Shown here one piece after another: positions 1 through 9,715 of a stretch of DNA of 64,000 nt (the stretch's first letter is position 1; every line of letters starts with the position of its first letter). The position numbers were made by a program, and so were the translations under genes. Origin of the DNA: Synechococcus sp. CBW1004 (GTDB lineage: Bacteria; Cyanobacteriota; Cyanobacteriia; PCC-6307; Cyanobiaceae); assembly GCF_015840715.1 (NCBI RefSeq), contig NZ_CP060397.1:3120686-3184685 (forward strand). The letters run 5' to 3'. The notes beneath the pieces are model-generated. The model worked only from the letters and a program-made list of their open reading frames with translations. It was not told the origin of the DNA and made no database searches.

Positions 1-1121
1 GAGGAGTGGACCTGGAGGCGTTCACCAGGCGGGGATGCCGGAGGCAGCGGGATCTGAGCGGCGGCGGTCTCTGGACTGGGCTCTGCGTCGCGGTTGACCT
101 CGGCGGGGGATGGGGGCGCCTCACCCAGAAGGATCGCCAGCTCCGTCGGGGACAAGGTGTCGCCGCGCCAGCGCGGCGACACGGCCTTGGGGCCGAGATC
201 CACCTCCTGCACGAGGCTGTTGAACGGGGGATTGAGGGGCTCGCCCCTGCCGTCGAGCAGTTCCATGAGCAGCGCGTTCAGCCCCGGCCGCCAGCCGCGC
301 AGCCACAGCGGTGTCTGCTGGTCGAGCAGCACAGTGTTTCCGTTGATGGACAGACGCAGGCGCCACTGGGTGCCGCTGCCGCCCACCTCCTGAAGCGGAG
401 CATCGAGGAGAAGCCAGTCCAGCAACAGCGGCTCCCCAACGGCAGGGCCCGACGGACTCACGGCCAGCAGCTGGGGGCTGCCGAGGGCGGGCAGGCTGAG
501 CGGATTCGGGGCCGTGCGATGCAGCCGGATCTGCTGGGCGGATCCAGGATTCTTGCGGGCTTCGCCCCAGGGCATTGCGGCATACACGGTGAGGCGGTGA
601 CTGCCCGGGCTCAGTTCCGGCATCACCCCTTCCTCGTCGGTCCAGATCCGGGGTGGTTCCTGATCGAGCTGCACCACCACATGGGGGCCCACCCCGAGGG
701 CGCCACCATCGACCAGGGGCCAGTCATGGATCCGCAGCTTCAGGTTCCAGGGGCCCGCGGGCAGCACGCTGTCATCCCGCGGCGAGAGGATCTCCACCAC
801 CGGCTGCCGGCCGGCGAGGGCCGTCTGAAGTTGCTGGACCGCTTCCGGCGGAGACACCTCCTGCAAGGGCGCCATGCCGTGGTTCGTCAGGGCGGACTGG
901 CTGATGGCATCACGCTGTTGTGGCTTCCAGGGCAGAGAAAGGGCAGCCACCGGAGCTGTCGGCAGGCTCACCGCCACGAGGGTCAGAACAAGGATCAGGG
1001 TGAGCAGCCGCCTCAGCGGGTCGGGGCGGCAGGAGGCAGCTGGCGGCAGACCGGGCCGGCGCCCTGGGGGGAACTGCTCGCTCCTGCCGTTCACGCCCTT
1101 GCAGCCCTGGAAAGGATTCAT
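1..1121 (-). CDS. secreted or membrane-anchored conserved protein of unknown function (3' end outside window)
   Basis: This minus-strand frame is open from an ATG at 1119-1121 to the window edge, at least 373 codons, so its C-terminus is missing. The N-terminus has a basic, proline-rich stretch of about 38 residues, then a hydrophobic segment (LLTLILVLTLVAVSLP) ending near AxA-like residues, which looks like a signal peptide or anchor. The rest is a proline-rich, beta-type sequence with motifs such as WRLRLSINGN and PLWLRGWRPG and no catalytic motif I recognise. The reading frame is judged real because its translation is protein-like throughout, whereas the overlapping plus-strand frame is low-complexity. 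It is divergent from psaA across a 431-base gap. Function is unknown; the periplasmic location is inferred from the leader. Confidence 0.7.
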   Translation of the reverse strand, partial: MNPFQGCKGVNGRSEQFPPGRRPGLPPAASCRPDPLRRLLTLILVLTLVAVSLPTAPVAALSLPWKPQQRDAISQSALTNHGMAPLQEVSPPEAVQQLQTALAGRQPVVEILSPRDDSVLPAGPWNLKLRIHDWPLVDGGALGVGPHVVVQLDQEPPRIWTDEEGVMPELSPGSHRLTVYAAMPWGEARKNPGSAQQIRLHRTAPNPLSLPALGSPQLLAVSPSGPAVGEPLLLDWLLLDAPLQEVGGSGTQWRLRLSINGNTVLLDQQTPLWLRGWRPGLNALLMELLDGRGEPLNPPFNSLVQEVDLGPKAVSPRWRGDTLSPTELAILLGEAPPSPAEVNRDAEPSPETAAAQIPLPPASPPGERLQVHS

Positions 1122-1264
1122 TCTGCCCAGGAGCCGGGCTGGGGCTGCTTGTTGAATGAAATGTGCCGATCAAGCGTGGTCAGGCAATAAACAAAGCGCG
1201 CTCGATCGAATGGTCTCGGTGATGACAACCACCTGCCAGACCCCAGTCAGGAACTGGCCTGGCC

Positions 1265-1325
1265 AGGGATTGAACCTTTGTAACTGCCTCCCTATTTCGC
1301 TTGATTTCGGCCCTTATACTTCCGC
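1265..1325 (+). promoter_or_regulatory. candidate psaAB promoter in the 1122-1552 leader
   Basis: The 431-base gap between the divergent gene and psaA holds no convincing gene. It has a TTGAAC at 1270-1275 followed 17 bases later by TATTTC (1293-1298), and a better -10-like TATACT at 1315-1320 without a clear -35. Either would give a psaA leader of more than 200 bases, which is usual for light-regulated psaAB transcripts. A purine-rich GAGGA about ten bases before the psaA ATG can serve as ribosome binding site. The promoter call is by eye only. Confidence 0.3.
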
Positions 1326-1552
1326 CAGCGGTCCCCTTTCGGGGCCCCATGCCCCAGCCGGGGGTCAGCCCTCTCCCCAGTCGGGGCAAGGGTTTTCCCG
1401 TCCCGCGGCTGGGGCCCATGGCCTGGATGGGTCCCAGCGACTCCTCCTGGTCATAGGTCCCACGGCGATCCCGGCTCCGCCCTGGCGGTGCCTTCAGGGG
1501 TCGTCGAAGGGGTGGACCTCCACCTCGATTCCGTCCCTCGAGGAACCTCTCG

Positions 1553-3856
1553 ATGACCATCAGCCCACCAGAGCGTGGGAAAACGGCAAAGGACATGGTC
1601 GACCGGAACCGCGTTCCGGCCACGTTCGAGCTTTTCGAAAAGCCCGGCCACTTCGACCGCTCCCTTGCCAAAGGTCCCAAAACCACCACCTGGATTTGGA
1701 ACCTCCACGCCAACGCTCACGACTTCGACAGCCACACGAGCGATCTTGAAGAGGTCTCTCGCAAGATCTTCTCGGCTCACTTCGGCCATCTGGCCGTCAT
1801 CTTCATCTGGCTGAGCGGCGCCTTCTATCACGGGGCCCGTTTCTCCAATTACTCCGGCTGGCTCGCCGACCCCCTGCACGTCAAGCCCAGTGCTCAGGTG
1901 GTCTGGCCGATCTTCGGCCAGGAGATCCTCAATGGCGATGTGGGTGCCGGCTTCCACGGCATTCAGATCACCTCCGGCCTTTTCCATATGTGGCGGGCCT
2001 GGGGCTACACCAACGAGTTCCAGCTCCTCTGCACCGCCATCGGTGCTCTGGTGATGGCTGGCCTGATGCTCAATGCAGGCGTTTTCCATTACCACAAGGC
2101 GGCTCCCAAGCTGGAGTGGTTCCAGAACGTTGAGTCGATGCTCAACCACCACCTGGCTGGACTCCTTGGTCTGGGTTCCCTGTCATGGACAGGTCACCTG
2201 CTCCACGTGTCCCTGCCCACCACCCAGTTGATGGATGCCATTGATGCCGGCAAGCCGCTGGCCATCAACGGCAAGACCATCGCGTCGGTGGCTGACATCC
2301 CCCTGCCCCATGAGTTCCTCAACCAGGATGTGCTGGCTCAGCTCTTCCCCGGTTTTGGCGCAGGCATCTCCGCCTTCTTCACCGGCAACTGGGCGGCCTA
2401 CAGCGACTTCCTCACCTTCAAGGGAGGCCTGAATCCGGTCACCGGCAGCCTCTGGATGACGGACATCGCCCATCACCACCTGGCGATTGCGGTGCTGTTC
2501 ATCGTCGCCGGTCACATGTACCGGACCAACTGGGGCATCGGCCACAGCATCAAGGAGATCCTTGAGGGTCAGAAGGGCGATCCCCTTCTCTTCCCAGCAC
2601 CCAAGGGCCATGACGGACTCTTCGAGTTCATGGTCAACTCCTGGCACGCCAATCTGGCCGTGAACCTGGCTCTGCTCGGTTCACTGTCGATCATCGTTGC
2701 CCACCACATGTACGCGATGCCTCCGTATCCGTACATCGGTGTGAGCTATGCCACCCAGCTCTCCCTGTTCACCCACCACGTCTGGATCGGTGGCTTCCTG
2801 ATCGTCGGCGCCGGCGCCCATGCGGCCATCGCCATTATCCGGGACTACGACCCCGCCAAGCACATCGACAACGTGCTGGACCGGGTGCTCAAGGCCCGCG
2901 ACGCCCTGATCAGCCACCTGAACTGGGTCTGCATCTGGCTGGGTTTCCACAGCTTCGGCCTCTACATCCACAACGACACCATGCGTGCCCTGGGCCGTCC
3001 CCAGGACATGTTCAGCGACACGGCGATCCAGCTGAAGCCGATTTTCGCTCAGTGGATCCAGGGTCTCCATGCCGCTGCCGCCGGCACCACCGCTCCCAAC
3101 GCCCTCGCCGGTGTGAGCGAAGTGTTCAACGGTTCGGTTGTCGCCATCGGTGGCAAGGTCGCCGCTGCTCCGATTCCCCTGGGAACGGCTGACTTTATGG
3201 TGCACCACATCCATGCCTTCACGATCCACGTCACCGTGCTGATCCTGCTGAAGGGTGTGCTGTATGCCCGTAGCTCCCGTCTGATTCCCGACAAGGCGAA
3301 TCTCGGCTTCCGCTTCCCCTGCGACGGCCCCGGCCGTGGCGGTACCTGCCAGGTGTCTGCCTGGGACCACGTGTTCCTGGGTCTGTTCTGGATGTACAAC
3401 TCCCTGTCGATCGTCATCTTCCACTTCAGCTGGAAGATGCAGAGCGACGTGTGGGGCACCGTCAATGCCGACGGTTCCGTTTCTCACATCACCAACGGCA
3501 ACTTCGCTCAGAGCGCCATTACCATCAATGGCTGGCTGCGTGACTTCCTGTGGGCCCAGGCCGCTCAGGTGATCAACAGCTATGGCTCCAGCTCCAGTGC
3601 CTATGGCCTGATGTTCCTGGGAGCCCACTTCGTCTGGGCCTTCAGCCTCATGTTCCTGTTCAGCGGCCGCGGCTACTGGCAAGAGCTGATCGAGTCCATC
3701 GTCTGGGCTCACAACAAGCTGAAGGTGGCCCCCGCCATCCAACCGCGGGCCCTTTCCATCACCCAGGGCCGTGCCGTCGGTGTCGCTCACTATCTGCTGG
3801 GCGGTATCGCGACGACCTGGTCCTTCTTTCTGGCTCGCATGATTGCGGTCGGCTGA
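1553..3856 (+). CDS. psaA: photosystem I P700 chlorophyll a apoprotein A1
   Basis: PsaA, with PsaB, forms the photosystem I core heterodimer in the thylakoid membrane. It binds P700, the early electron acceptors and the shared [4Fe-4S] cluster FX. The 767-residue product has the family's usual length and begins MTISPPERG, the standard PsaA N-terminus, which fixes the start. The FX-binding loop [12 protein letters not shown] is present with cysteines at about residues 590 and 599. Histidine-rich membrane helices that ligate chlorophyll (for example [12 protein letters not shown] and [13 protein letters not shown]) run through the protein. psaB follows after 20 bases on the same strand, so the two form the conserved psaAB operon. 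Identification is certain. Confidence 0.99.
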   Translation: MTISPPERGKTAKDMVDRNRVPATFELFEKPGHFDRSLAKGPKTTTWIWNLHANAHDFDSHTSDLEEVSRKIFSAHFGHLAVIFIWLSGAFYHGARFSNYSGWLADPLHVKPSAQVVWPIFGQEILNGDVGAGFHGIQITSGLFHMWRAWGYTNEFQLLCTAIGALVMAGLMLNAGVFHYHKAAPKLEWFQNVESMLNHHLAGLLGLGSLSWTGHLLHVSLPTTQLMDAIDAGKPLAINGKTIASVADIPLPHEFLNQDVLAQLFPGFGAGISAFFTGNWAAYSDFLTFKGGLNPVTGSLWMTDIAHHHLAIAVLFIVAGHMYRTNWGIGHSIKEILEGQKGDPLLFPAPKGHDGLFEFMVNSWHANLAVNLALLGSLSIIVAHHMYAMPPYPYIGVSYATQLSLFTHHVWIGGFLIVGAGAHAAIAIIRDYDPAKHIDNVLDRVLKARDALISHLNWVCIWLGFHSFGLYIHNDTMRALGRPQDMFSDTAIQLKPIFAQWIQGLHAAAAGTTAPNALAGVSEVFNGSVVAIGGKVAAAPIPLGTADFMVHHIHAFTIHVTVLILLKGVLYARSSRLIPDKANLGFRFPCDGPGRGGTCQVSAWDHVFLGLFWMYNSLSIVIFHFSWKMQSDVWGTVNADGSVSHITNGNFAQSAITINGWLRDFLWAQAAQVINSYGSSSSAYGLMFLGAHFVWAFSLMFLFSGRGYWQELIESIVWAHNKLKVAPAIQPRALSITQGRAVGVAHYLLGGIATTWSFFLARMIAVG

Positions 3857-3876
3857 CCTCCACCTGACCTTTCCCA

Positions 3877-6096
3877 ATGGCAACGAAATTCCCTTCGTTC
3901 AGCCAGGGTCTGGCACAGGACCCGACAACCCGCCGTATCTGGTACGGCATCGCCACGGCTCACGACTTCGAGAGCCATGACGGAATGACGGAGGAGCGGC
4001 TTTATCAGAAGCTGTTCTCCACCCACTTCGGTCACCTGGCGATCATCGGCCTCTGGGTTTCGGGCAACCTGTTCCATATCGCCTGGCAGGGCAACTTCGA
4101 GCAGTGGGTCGCCGATCCCCTGCACGTTCGTCCCATCGCACACGCGATCTGGGATCCCCATTTCGGCCAGGGCGCCATCACCGCCTTCACCCAGGCAGGC
4201 GCCTCCTCTCCGGTGAACATCGCCTATTCCGGTCTGTACCACTGGTGGTACACGATCGGCATGCGCACCAACGCCGAGCTCTATCAGGGTTCCATCTTCA
4301 TGATGATCCTGTCGGCCTGGGCCCTGTTCGCTGGCTGGCTGCATCTCCAGCCCAAGTTCCTGCCTTCTCTGGCCTGGTTCAAGAACGCCGAGTCGCGTCT
4401 GAACCATCACCTCGCCGTTCTGTTCGGCTTCAGCTCGATCGCCTGGACCGGTCACCTGGTCCACGTCGCCATCCCTGAATCCCGTGGTGTTCACGTGGGT
4501 TGGGACAACTTCCTCTCGGTGTCTCCGCATCCGGCAGGTCTGGCTCCCTTCTTCACCGGCAACTGGGGCGTTTACGCCCAGAACCCCGACACTGCCAATC
4601 AGATCTTCGGCACCTCCACCGGTGCCGGTACCGCGATCCTCACCTTCCTGGGTGGTTTCCACCCCCAGACCGAGGCTCTCTGGCTCACGGACATCGCCCA
4701 TCACCACCTGGCGATTGGCTGCCTGTTCGTGATTGCCGGTCACATGTACCGGACCAACTTCGGCATCGGCCACTCGATCCGAGAGATCCTCGAAGCCCAC
4801 AATCCGCCCAAGGGCACCCCTGGTGATCTGGGCGCCGGCCACAAAGGTCTCTATGACACGATCAACAATTCCCTGCACTTCCAGCTGGGTCTTGCTCTGG
4901 CCAGTCTCGGTGTGGTGACCAGCCTGGTGGCACAGCACATGTATGCGCTGCCGTCCTACGCGTTCATCGCGAAGGACTACACCACCCAGGCCGCCCTCTA
5001 CACCCACCACCAGTACATCGCCATCTTCCTGATGTGCGGTGCCTTTGCTCACGGTGCGATCTTCTTCATCCGTGACTACGACCCCGAAGCCAACAAGAAC
5101 AATGTGTTGGCCCGGATGCTCGAGCACAAGGAAGCGATCATCAGCCACCTGAGCTGGGTGTCCCTGTTCCTCGGTTTCCACACCCTGGGTCTTTACGTCC
5201 ACAACGACGTGGTCGTGGCCTTCGGCACCCCCGAGAAGCAGATCCTGGTTGAACCCGTGTTCGCCCAGTTTGTGCAGGCCTCCAGCGGCAAGGCGCTCTA
5301 TGGCATGGATGTCCTGCTCGCCAACGCCAACAGCCTGGTGAGCAATCCTCCTGGCCCCGGTGGCGCCTGGATCCCTGGCTGGATCGATGCTGTCAACGCC
5401 GGCAACAACTCGCTGTTCCTGCCGATCGGCCCTGGTGACTTCCTGGTCCATCACGCCATCGCTCTGGGTCTGCACACCACCACCCTGATCCTGGTCAAGG
5501 GTGCTCTGGATGCCCGGGGTTCGAAGCTGATGCCTGACAAGAAGGACTTCGGCTACTCCTTCCCCTGCGACGGCCCCGGCCGTGGCGGCACCTGCGACAT
5601 CTCGGCCTGGGATGCCTTTTATCTGGCTCTCTTCTGGGCTCTGAACACCGTCGCCTGGGTGACCTTCTACTGGCACTGGAAGCACCTCGCCATCTGGCAG
5701 GGCAACGTGGCTCAGTTCAACGAGTCGAGCACCTACCTGATGGGTTGGTTCCGCGATTACCTGTGGCTCAACAGCTCGCAGCTGATCAACGGCTACAACC
5801 CCTTCGGTTCGAACAACCTGGCTGTCTGGGCCTGGATGTTCCTGTTCGGCCACCTGGTGTGGGCCACCGGCTTCATGTTCCTGATCTCCTGGCGGGGTTA
5901 CTGGCAGGAACTGATCGAGACCATCGTCTGGGCTCACCAGCGCACGCCGCTGGCCAACCTGGTCGGCTGGCGCGACAAGCCTGTCGCTCTCTCGATCGTT
6001 CAGGCCCGTGTCGTGGGTCTCGCTCACTTCACGATCGGCTTCATCCTCACGTATGCCGCCTTCCTGATCGCCTCAACCTCCGGCAAGTTCGGCTGA
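3877..6096 (+). CDS. psaB: photosystem I P700 chlorophyll a apoprotein A2
   Basis: PsaB is the second core subunit of photosystem I and shares P700 and FX with PsaA. The 739-residue product starts [12 protein letters not shown], as expected, and carries the FX loop [12 protein letters not shown] with cysteines at about residues 564 and 573. The chlorophyll-binding histidine pattern ([25 protein letters not shown]) parallels that of PsaA. It lies 20 bases downstream of psaA and is followed by a strong intrinsic terminator, so psaAB is probably a two-gene transcript. Nothing in the sequence departs from the family norm. Confidence 0.99.
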   Translation: MATKFPSFSQGLAQDPTTRRIWYGIATAHDFESHDGMTEERLYQKLFSTHFGHLAIIGLWVSGNLFHIAWQGNFEQWVADPLHVRPIAHAIWDPHFGQGAITAFTQAGASSPVNIAYSGLYHWWYTIGMRTNAELYQGSIFMMILSAWALFAGWLHLQPKFLPSLAWFKNAESRLNHHLAVLFGFSSIAWTGHLVHVAIPESRGVHVGWDNFLSVSPHPAGLAPFFTGNWGVYAQNPDTANQIFGTSTGAGTAILTFLGGFHPQTEALWLTDIAHHHLAIGCLFVIAGHMYRTNFGIGHSIREILEAHNPPKGTPGDLGAGHKGLYDTINNSLHFQLGLALASLGVVTSLVAQHMYALPSYAFIAKDYTTQAALYTHHQYIAIFLMCGAFAHGAIFFIRDYDPEANKNNVLARMLEHKEAIISHLSWVSLFLGFHTLGLYVHNDVVVAFGTPEKQILVEPVFAQFVQASSGKALYGMDVLLANANSLVSNPPGPGGAWIPGWIDAVNAGNNSLFLPIGPGDFLVHHAIALGLHTTTLILVKGALDARGSKLMPDKKDFGYSFPCDGPGRGGTCDISAWDAFYLALFWALNTVAWVTFYWHWKHLAIWQGNVAQFNESSTYLMGWFRDYLWLNSSQLINGYNPFGSNNLAVWAWMFLFGHLVWATGFMFLISWRGYWQELIETIVWAHQRTPLANLVGWRDKPVALSIVQARVVGLAHFTIGFILTYAAFLIASTSGKFG

Positions 6097-6135
6097 TTCC
6101 TTCAGCCCACTTGCTTCCCCTTGAGGGACGACACT

Positions 6136-6164
6136 GCCCCCGGCCTCCAGCCGGGGGCTTTTTT
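6136..6164 (+). terminator. intrinsic terminator of psaAB
   Basis: GCCCCCGG (6136-6143) pairs with CCGGGGGC (6151-6158) across a seven-base loop and is followed by six T residues. It sits 40 bases after the psaB stop codon. Confidence 0.9.
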
Positions 6165-6517
6165 GTGGCGATGCTCCCACACCATCGCGATCTGATCCAC
6201 TGCCGCCTCCTTCGGTCGATCTCCTGCGTCAGGATGCGGGCGCAACTCGCTGCGCCACAGAGACTCAGCTGCGTGACAGTGCAGGCGCGGGAGAACGGGA
6301 CTCTGTCTCTCCTGTCTGCCATTGTCCGTGCTGTGTTGAGTTTCCGTGAGGCCTGCCATTCATGCATGCGGAGGCCATCGCCTCTGAGTCCGGAACAAGG
6401 CTCCTCCTGGACCTGGGGCGGGTGTCCTTGATCGGATCGGGATGCCAGGCATCACCAGATGGGGATCGTTAAACTCACCGCCATTGCAACTTCATTCCGC
6501 TGCGCGTTCAGGTTCAC
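6165..6517. other. 353-base intergenic stretch, no gene recognised
   Basis: Between the psaB terminator and the kinase-like gene, short frames exist on both strands but none has a protein-like translation or recognisable motif. The promoter of the downstream gene should lie here; I cannot place it with confidence. Confidence 0.5.
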
Positions 6518-7198
6518 ATGGAGTTGTCCATGACTGCGGAACCTCTGGCGGGCCTGCTGGAGAGAGTGGAACGTGAACTTCTGGCGACTGATTGCGTCAG
6601 GAGTGTGGATCCCCATGATCCGGTAAGGGTTGAGAATCCCCCTCAACCTTGGACGGTGGTTGGCTGCGGTAATTATGCGGCTGTCTTTTTACACCCAGGT
6701 CATCCGGATCTGGTGGTGAAAGTCTATGCGCCCGGGCGTGAGCAGGGGATCGCGTTGGAGGCCGAGGTGTATCGGCGTATCGGGCGCCATCCTGCCTTGT
6801 CTGAGTGTTTCCACGTCGGCGGCAACTATCTCGTCCTGCGGCGTCTGCATGGCAGGACCTTGTATGACTGCGTCCGCCATGGAATCAGGATTCCTCCGCA
6901 GGCCATCGCTGACATCGATGCGGCCCTCAAATATGCCGTGCTGCGTGGCCTGCATCCCCATGATGTGCATGGCCGCAACCTGATGCTGCACCAGGGGCGG
7001 GGCTTCATCGTTGACCTGTCCGACTTTCTCAATCCAGAACCCTGTCGCGCCTGGCAGGATCTGCGCCAGGCCTATCGCTGGCTTTATCGACCCCTGATCG
7101 CTCCTCTGCGCCTGCGCCTGCCGGGGTCTCTGCTCGATGCCACCCGCCGTTGTTATCGCCTGTACCGCCACCTTTTGCATCGCAACCGCAGGTGCTGA
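6518..7198 (+). CDS. small protein-kinase-fold protein
   Basis: This 226-residue protein has the outline of a minimal kinase or aminoglycoside-phosphotransferase-like fold. There is a glycine-rich turn (GCGNYAAVF, residues 49-57), a lysine in VVKVYAPG (Lys68), a catalytic-loop-like HPHDVHGRN (Asp149, Asn154) and a metal-binding-type Asp in IVDLSDF (Asp166). It lacks the large C-terminal lobe of Hanks-type kinases and ends in an arginine-rich tail. The substrate is unknown. It stands alone between psaAB and the convergent psaI-psaL pair, a setting that might hint at a link to photosystem I, though this is inference. The start could also be the ATG five codons later. I am confident of the gene, less so of catalytic activity. 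Confidence 0.75.
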   Translation: MELSMTAEPLAGLLERVERELLATDCVRSVDPHDPVRVENPPQPWTVVGCGNYAAVFLHPGHPDLVVKVYAPGREQGIALEAEVYRRIGRHPALSECFHVGGNYLVLRRLHGRTLYDCVRHGIRIPPQAIADIDAALKYAVLRGLHPHDVHGRNLMLHQGRGFIVDLSDFLNPEPCRAWQDLRQAYRWLYRPLIAPLRLRLPGSLLDATRRCYRLYRHLLHRNRRC

Positions 7199-7229
7199 AC
7201 CCCTCCCTCGTTCGCTGGCAGGTGCCTAT

Positions 7230-7256
7230 AAAAAAAGACCCGGCGTCAGCCGGGTC
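7230..7256 (-). terminator. intrinsic terminator of psaI-psaL
   Basis: Read on the minus strand, GACCCGGC pairs with GCCGGGTC across a four-base loop and is followed by seven T residues (the plus-strand A run at 7230-7236). It lies about 70 bases beyond the psaL stop and also separates psaL from the convergent kinase-like gene. Confidence 0.85.
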
Positions 7257-7328
7257 AGATGTTGATTCCATCAAGGAATTGGTATGCCAGTGGATGGCGG
7301 TGTGGAGCTCAACCGGTTCGGCAGATCG

Positions 7329-7820
7329 TCAGCCGACGCTCCAGACACCACCGGCGATCTTCACCAGGGGAGCCACCAGAGCGGTGCTGCAGAGGAACCA
7401 GGCGAAGGCGGCACCGCCGCACCCACCCAGCCAGAAACCACTGGCGAATTCGGCCCAACCGGCCTTGGTGAACAGGTCGGCAGGCGGATTGTCGATCGTC
7501 GCGTCGGCAGGCTGCACGTTCGGACCGTTGCCGGCGGTGCCGTAGATCGACAGGCACACCGTCAGGATCGACACCAGGCCGATCGTCGCCAGGAGACCGG
7601 CGGTGCTGGAGAACTCGGTGTTGCGCAGCGGGCCGGTGAGGGCGAAGGGGCCGTAGAGGAAGAAGCCATGGGCCATCCCGACCTCCAGGCCGCGCCGGTT
7701 CGGCGACAGGGAGGGGCGGTAGGCGGGCAGGGCGTTGAGGAAGGCCCGGGTGAAGTAGCTGCTGTTGACGGGAGTGGCCAGGTTGCCGACGCAGGGATCG
7801 GCCACGGGGGTCACGGTCAT
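7329..7820 (-). CDS. psaL: photosystem I reaction centre subunit XI
   Basis: PsaL is the small photosystem I membrane subunit needed for trimer formation in cyanobacteria. The product begins [20 protein letters not shown] and contains [20 protein letters not shown] and GPLRNTE, which are typical of the family. It has three hydrophobic membrane segments. I chose the ATG at 7820 (163 residues), because an in-frame GTG 18 codons upstream would add a non-conserved leader. It lies 116 bases downstream of psaI on the same strand and ends before a good terminator, so psaI and psaL are probably cotranscribed. Confidence 0.97.
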   Translation of the reverse strand: MTVTPVADPCVGNLATPVNSSYFTRAFLNALPAYRPSLSPNRRGLEVGMAHGFFLYGPFALTGPLRNTEFSSTAGLLATIGLVSILTVCLSIYGTAGNGPNVQPADATIDNPPADLFTKAGWAEFASGFWLGGCGGAAFAWFLCSTALVAPLVKIAGGVWSVG

Positions 7821-7936
7821 CGGAGGGGAGGTGAGCGGGAGGGCGCTGGATGGATGGGGCATGCACGCATGCACGACCCGGAAGTTGGCTGGCTCAGGGT
7901 GCCTGGTGGCAGGCGGTCGGAGTCGACGCCCCCGGA

Positions 7937-8053
7937 TCAGTCGCGGGCTTCGATCACGTTGAACAGCAGGGCCATCGCCACGGCGGGGCCCAGGATTCCC
8001 ACCAGGGGGACGAACACAGACGGCATCCAGGCGGCCGCGAAATCTCCAATCAT
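7937..8053 (-). CDS. psaI: photosystem I reaction centre subunit VIII
   Basis: This 38-residue single-helix membrane protein reads [19 protein letters not shown] and ends [11 protein letters not shown], a clear PsaI. PsaI packs against PsaL and helps hold it in photosystem I, so its position directly upstream of psaL makes functional sense. The frame is short and embedded in a longer open frame, but the ATG at 8053 and the stop give the family's normal length. Confidence 0.95.
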   Translation of the reverse strand: MIGDFAAAWMPSVFVPLVGILGPAVAMALLFNVIEARD

Positions 8054-8159
8054 GGCGAGGGCATGGTCAACCGCCGGTACTGTAAGGAGAGCTCCCGATC
8101 GGGCTCCAGCCGCTCGACGGTGGCGACATAAAAGTTCAGCCCTTCTGCGTAAGCCCGTG

Positions 8160-8732
8160 ATGAATGCCTCCATCCCCGCGGCGCTGCTCATGCTGCTGCT
8201 CGCAGGCGGCTGGTGGCTGGGCCGGCGTCGCCCTCGACCCTTTCTGCGCAGCACCGACACCACCGCAGTGGCGGATCTCAACCGCGCCCAGATCGAGCGA
8301 ATGCTTCTCCGCACGGCAACGCCGTCAGAGGAGGAGGAGCGGGACCCTGCCGCGACCGGGATCATGCCGCTCCGGCCCGCTGCGACCGGAGCGGTGGCGG
8401 GTGTGTCCGCCCTGCCTCTGCAGCGCGGCGAGCGCCGCCGACGGTTGCGCGAGCTGCATGGCTGGATGCGGGGCAGTCGCGAGCAGCGCCTGCGGGCGCT
8501 GGCCATCGCCCGGGGCTCCAGTGGTCGTGAGGTGCTGCCGTTGCTACGGCTTGGGCTGCGCGATCCGGATCCGGCGGTGATGGCGTCTGCTGCAGCGGCC
8601 ATGGAGCGTTTCCGCGGCCGCACCGCTGCGGATCGGCAGCTCCCTGGGGTGGGCCTCAAGAGCCGGCGAGCCCTGATTCAGCCCACCGGGGCGGCGACGC
8701 CGCCGCCGCGCAGTGTGTTGCGCACCCGGTAG
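8160..8732 (+). CDS. HEAT-repeat-like conserved cyanobacterial protein
   Basis: The 190-residue product has an N-terminal membrane segment (AALLMLLLAGGWWLG) followed by a basic, alanine/arginine-rich region. Near the C-terminus LRALAIARGSSG, VLPLLRLGLRDPDPAVMASA and AAAMERFRG have the pattern of one or two HEAT or PBS-lyase-type helical repeats. No catalytic site is visible, and a scaffold role is only a guess. It is divergent from psaI. Its last 55 bases overlap the 3' end of the convergent glycosyltransferase gene. The start is the ATG at 8160, with a GTG one codon earlier as an alternative. Confidence 0.65.
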   Translation: MNASIPAALLMLLLAGGWWLGRRRPRPFLRSTDTTAVADLNRAQIERMLLRTATPSEEEERDPAATGIMPLRPAATGAVAGVSALPLQRGERRRRLRELHGWMRGSREQRLRALAIARGSSGREVLPLLRLGLRDPDPAVMASAAAAMERFRGRTAADRQLPGVGLKSRRALIQPTGAATPPPRSVLRTR

Positions 8733-9664
8733 ATGGGCCGCCCCTGGCTTTCGTGGTAGGTGCGCATCTGCAGTTCCGCCAGCAGCCCGAACCCGAACAG
8801 CTGCACACCGCTCAGGATCGCGAGCACAGCCAGCAGCAGCAGTGGGCGGTTGCCGATGTCCACACCCAGGAACAGCTTCTCGCCGACCAGCCACAGGGCC
8901 ATCAGCAGTCCGGCGCTGAGGCTGACCAGGCCGGCGAAGCCGAACACATGCATGGGGCGTGTGAGGAAGCGCTTCATGAACCACACCGTGAGCAGATCCA
9001 TCAGCACCCGGAAGGTTCGATCAATGCCGTACTTGCTCTGGCCGTAGCGGCGGGGGTGATGGTTCACCTGAACTTCCCCGATGCGGGCCCCTTCGATGTA
9101 GGCCAGAGCCGGGAGAAAACGATGCAGTTCTCCGTAGAGATTCATGTCGGCCACCACTTCGCGGCGGTAGGCCTTCAGCGAGCAGCCGTAATCATGCAGC
9201 CTTACCCCGGTCACCCTGGCGATCAGCCGATTCGCCAGCAGGGAGGGCAGCAGACGACTGACGCGGTTGTCCTGGCGCTGGTGGCGCCAGCCGCTGACCA
9301 GATCGAGGTGGCCACGCTCGAGCTGCTCAAGCAGCAGGGGAATGTCGGCTGGATCGTTCTGCAGGTCACCATCGAGCGTCACGATCACCTCGCCTCGGCT
9401 GGCATCGAATCCGGCGGCCATGGCGGCGGTCTGGCCGTAGTTGCGACGCAGCAGAACCGCCACCAGCTCCGGGATGCGGTCCACGTGGTCTCGCAGCACC
9501 GCGGCGGTGCCATCGCGGGAACCGTCGTCCACAAGGACGATCTCGAAGCTGCGACCCAGAGGCCGCAGGGCGGCCAGCAGCTGTTCGATGAGATGAGGAA
9601 GGCTTCCCTCCTCGTTGTAGAGGGGCACCACGACCGAGAGGCTGGGGGTGAACTCGGCCGTCAT
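8678..9664 (-). CDS. family 2 glycosyltransferase, DPM1/GtrB-like, with C-terminal membrane helices
   Basis: The 328-residue protein has the GT-A signatures of polyprenyl-phosphate sugar transferases: SVVVPLYNEEGSLP, VDDGSRDGT, the nucleotide-metal motif LDGDLQNDP, and SGWRHQRQDN. Two hydrophobic helices follow at about residues 245-300 (FGFAGLVSLSAGLLMALWLV and a second segment). Such enzymes move a sugar from a nucleotide donor to a lipid carrier at the cytoplasmic membrane for envelope glycan synthesis. The exact sugar cannot be told from sequence. It is upstream of nothing on its strand and overlaps the convergent HEAT-like gene by 55 bases at its 3' end. Confidence 0.88.
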   Translation of the reverse strand: MTAEFTPSLSVVVPLYNEEGSLPHLIEQLLAALRPLGRSFEIVLVDDGSRDGTAAVLRDHVDRIPELVAVLLRRNYGQTAAMAAGFDASRGEVIVTLDGDLQNDPADIPLLLEQLERGHLDLVSGWRHQRQDNRVSRLLPSLLANRLIARVTGVRLHDYGCSLKAYRREVVADMNLYGELHRFLPALAYIEGARIGEVQVNHHPRRYGQSKYGIDRTFRVLMDLLTVWFMKRFLTRPMHVFGFAGLVSLSAGLLMALWLVGEKLFLGVDIGNRPLLLLAVLAILSGVQLFGFGLLAELQMRTYHESQGRPIYRVRNTLRGGGVAAPVG

Positions 9665-9715
9665 GGACGGGGGCAGCAGGGTTCTGCTGACCTTAGGGGC
9701 AAGCGGAGACGCCCT

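Noticed and set aside
6-1190. 394-codon plus-strand frame at the left end
   Set aside because: Gln/His/Arg-rich shadow; the opposite frame with a leader peptide reads as a real protein.
2681-3883. 400-codon open frame antisense to psaA
   Set aside because: Shadow of psaA; composition rich in Gly/Asp/His/Val as expected from the complement of biased codons.
3790-6027. 745-codon open frame antisense to psaB
   Set aside because: It mirrors psaB in a high-GC codon context, has no motif and starts inside psaA; a composition artefact.
7859-7874. Tandem octamer GCATGCAC upstream of psaL
   Set aside because: Only two copies, no known site; probably chance in a GC-rich region.
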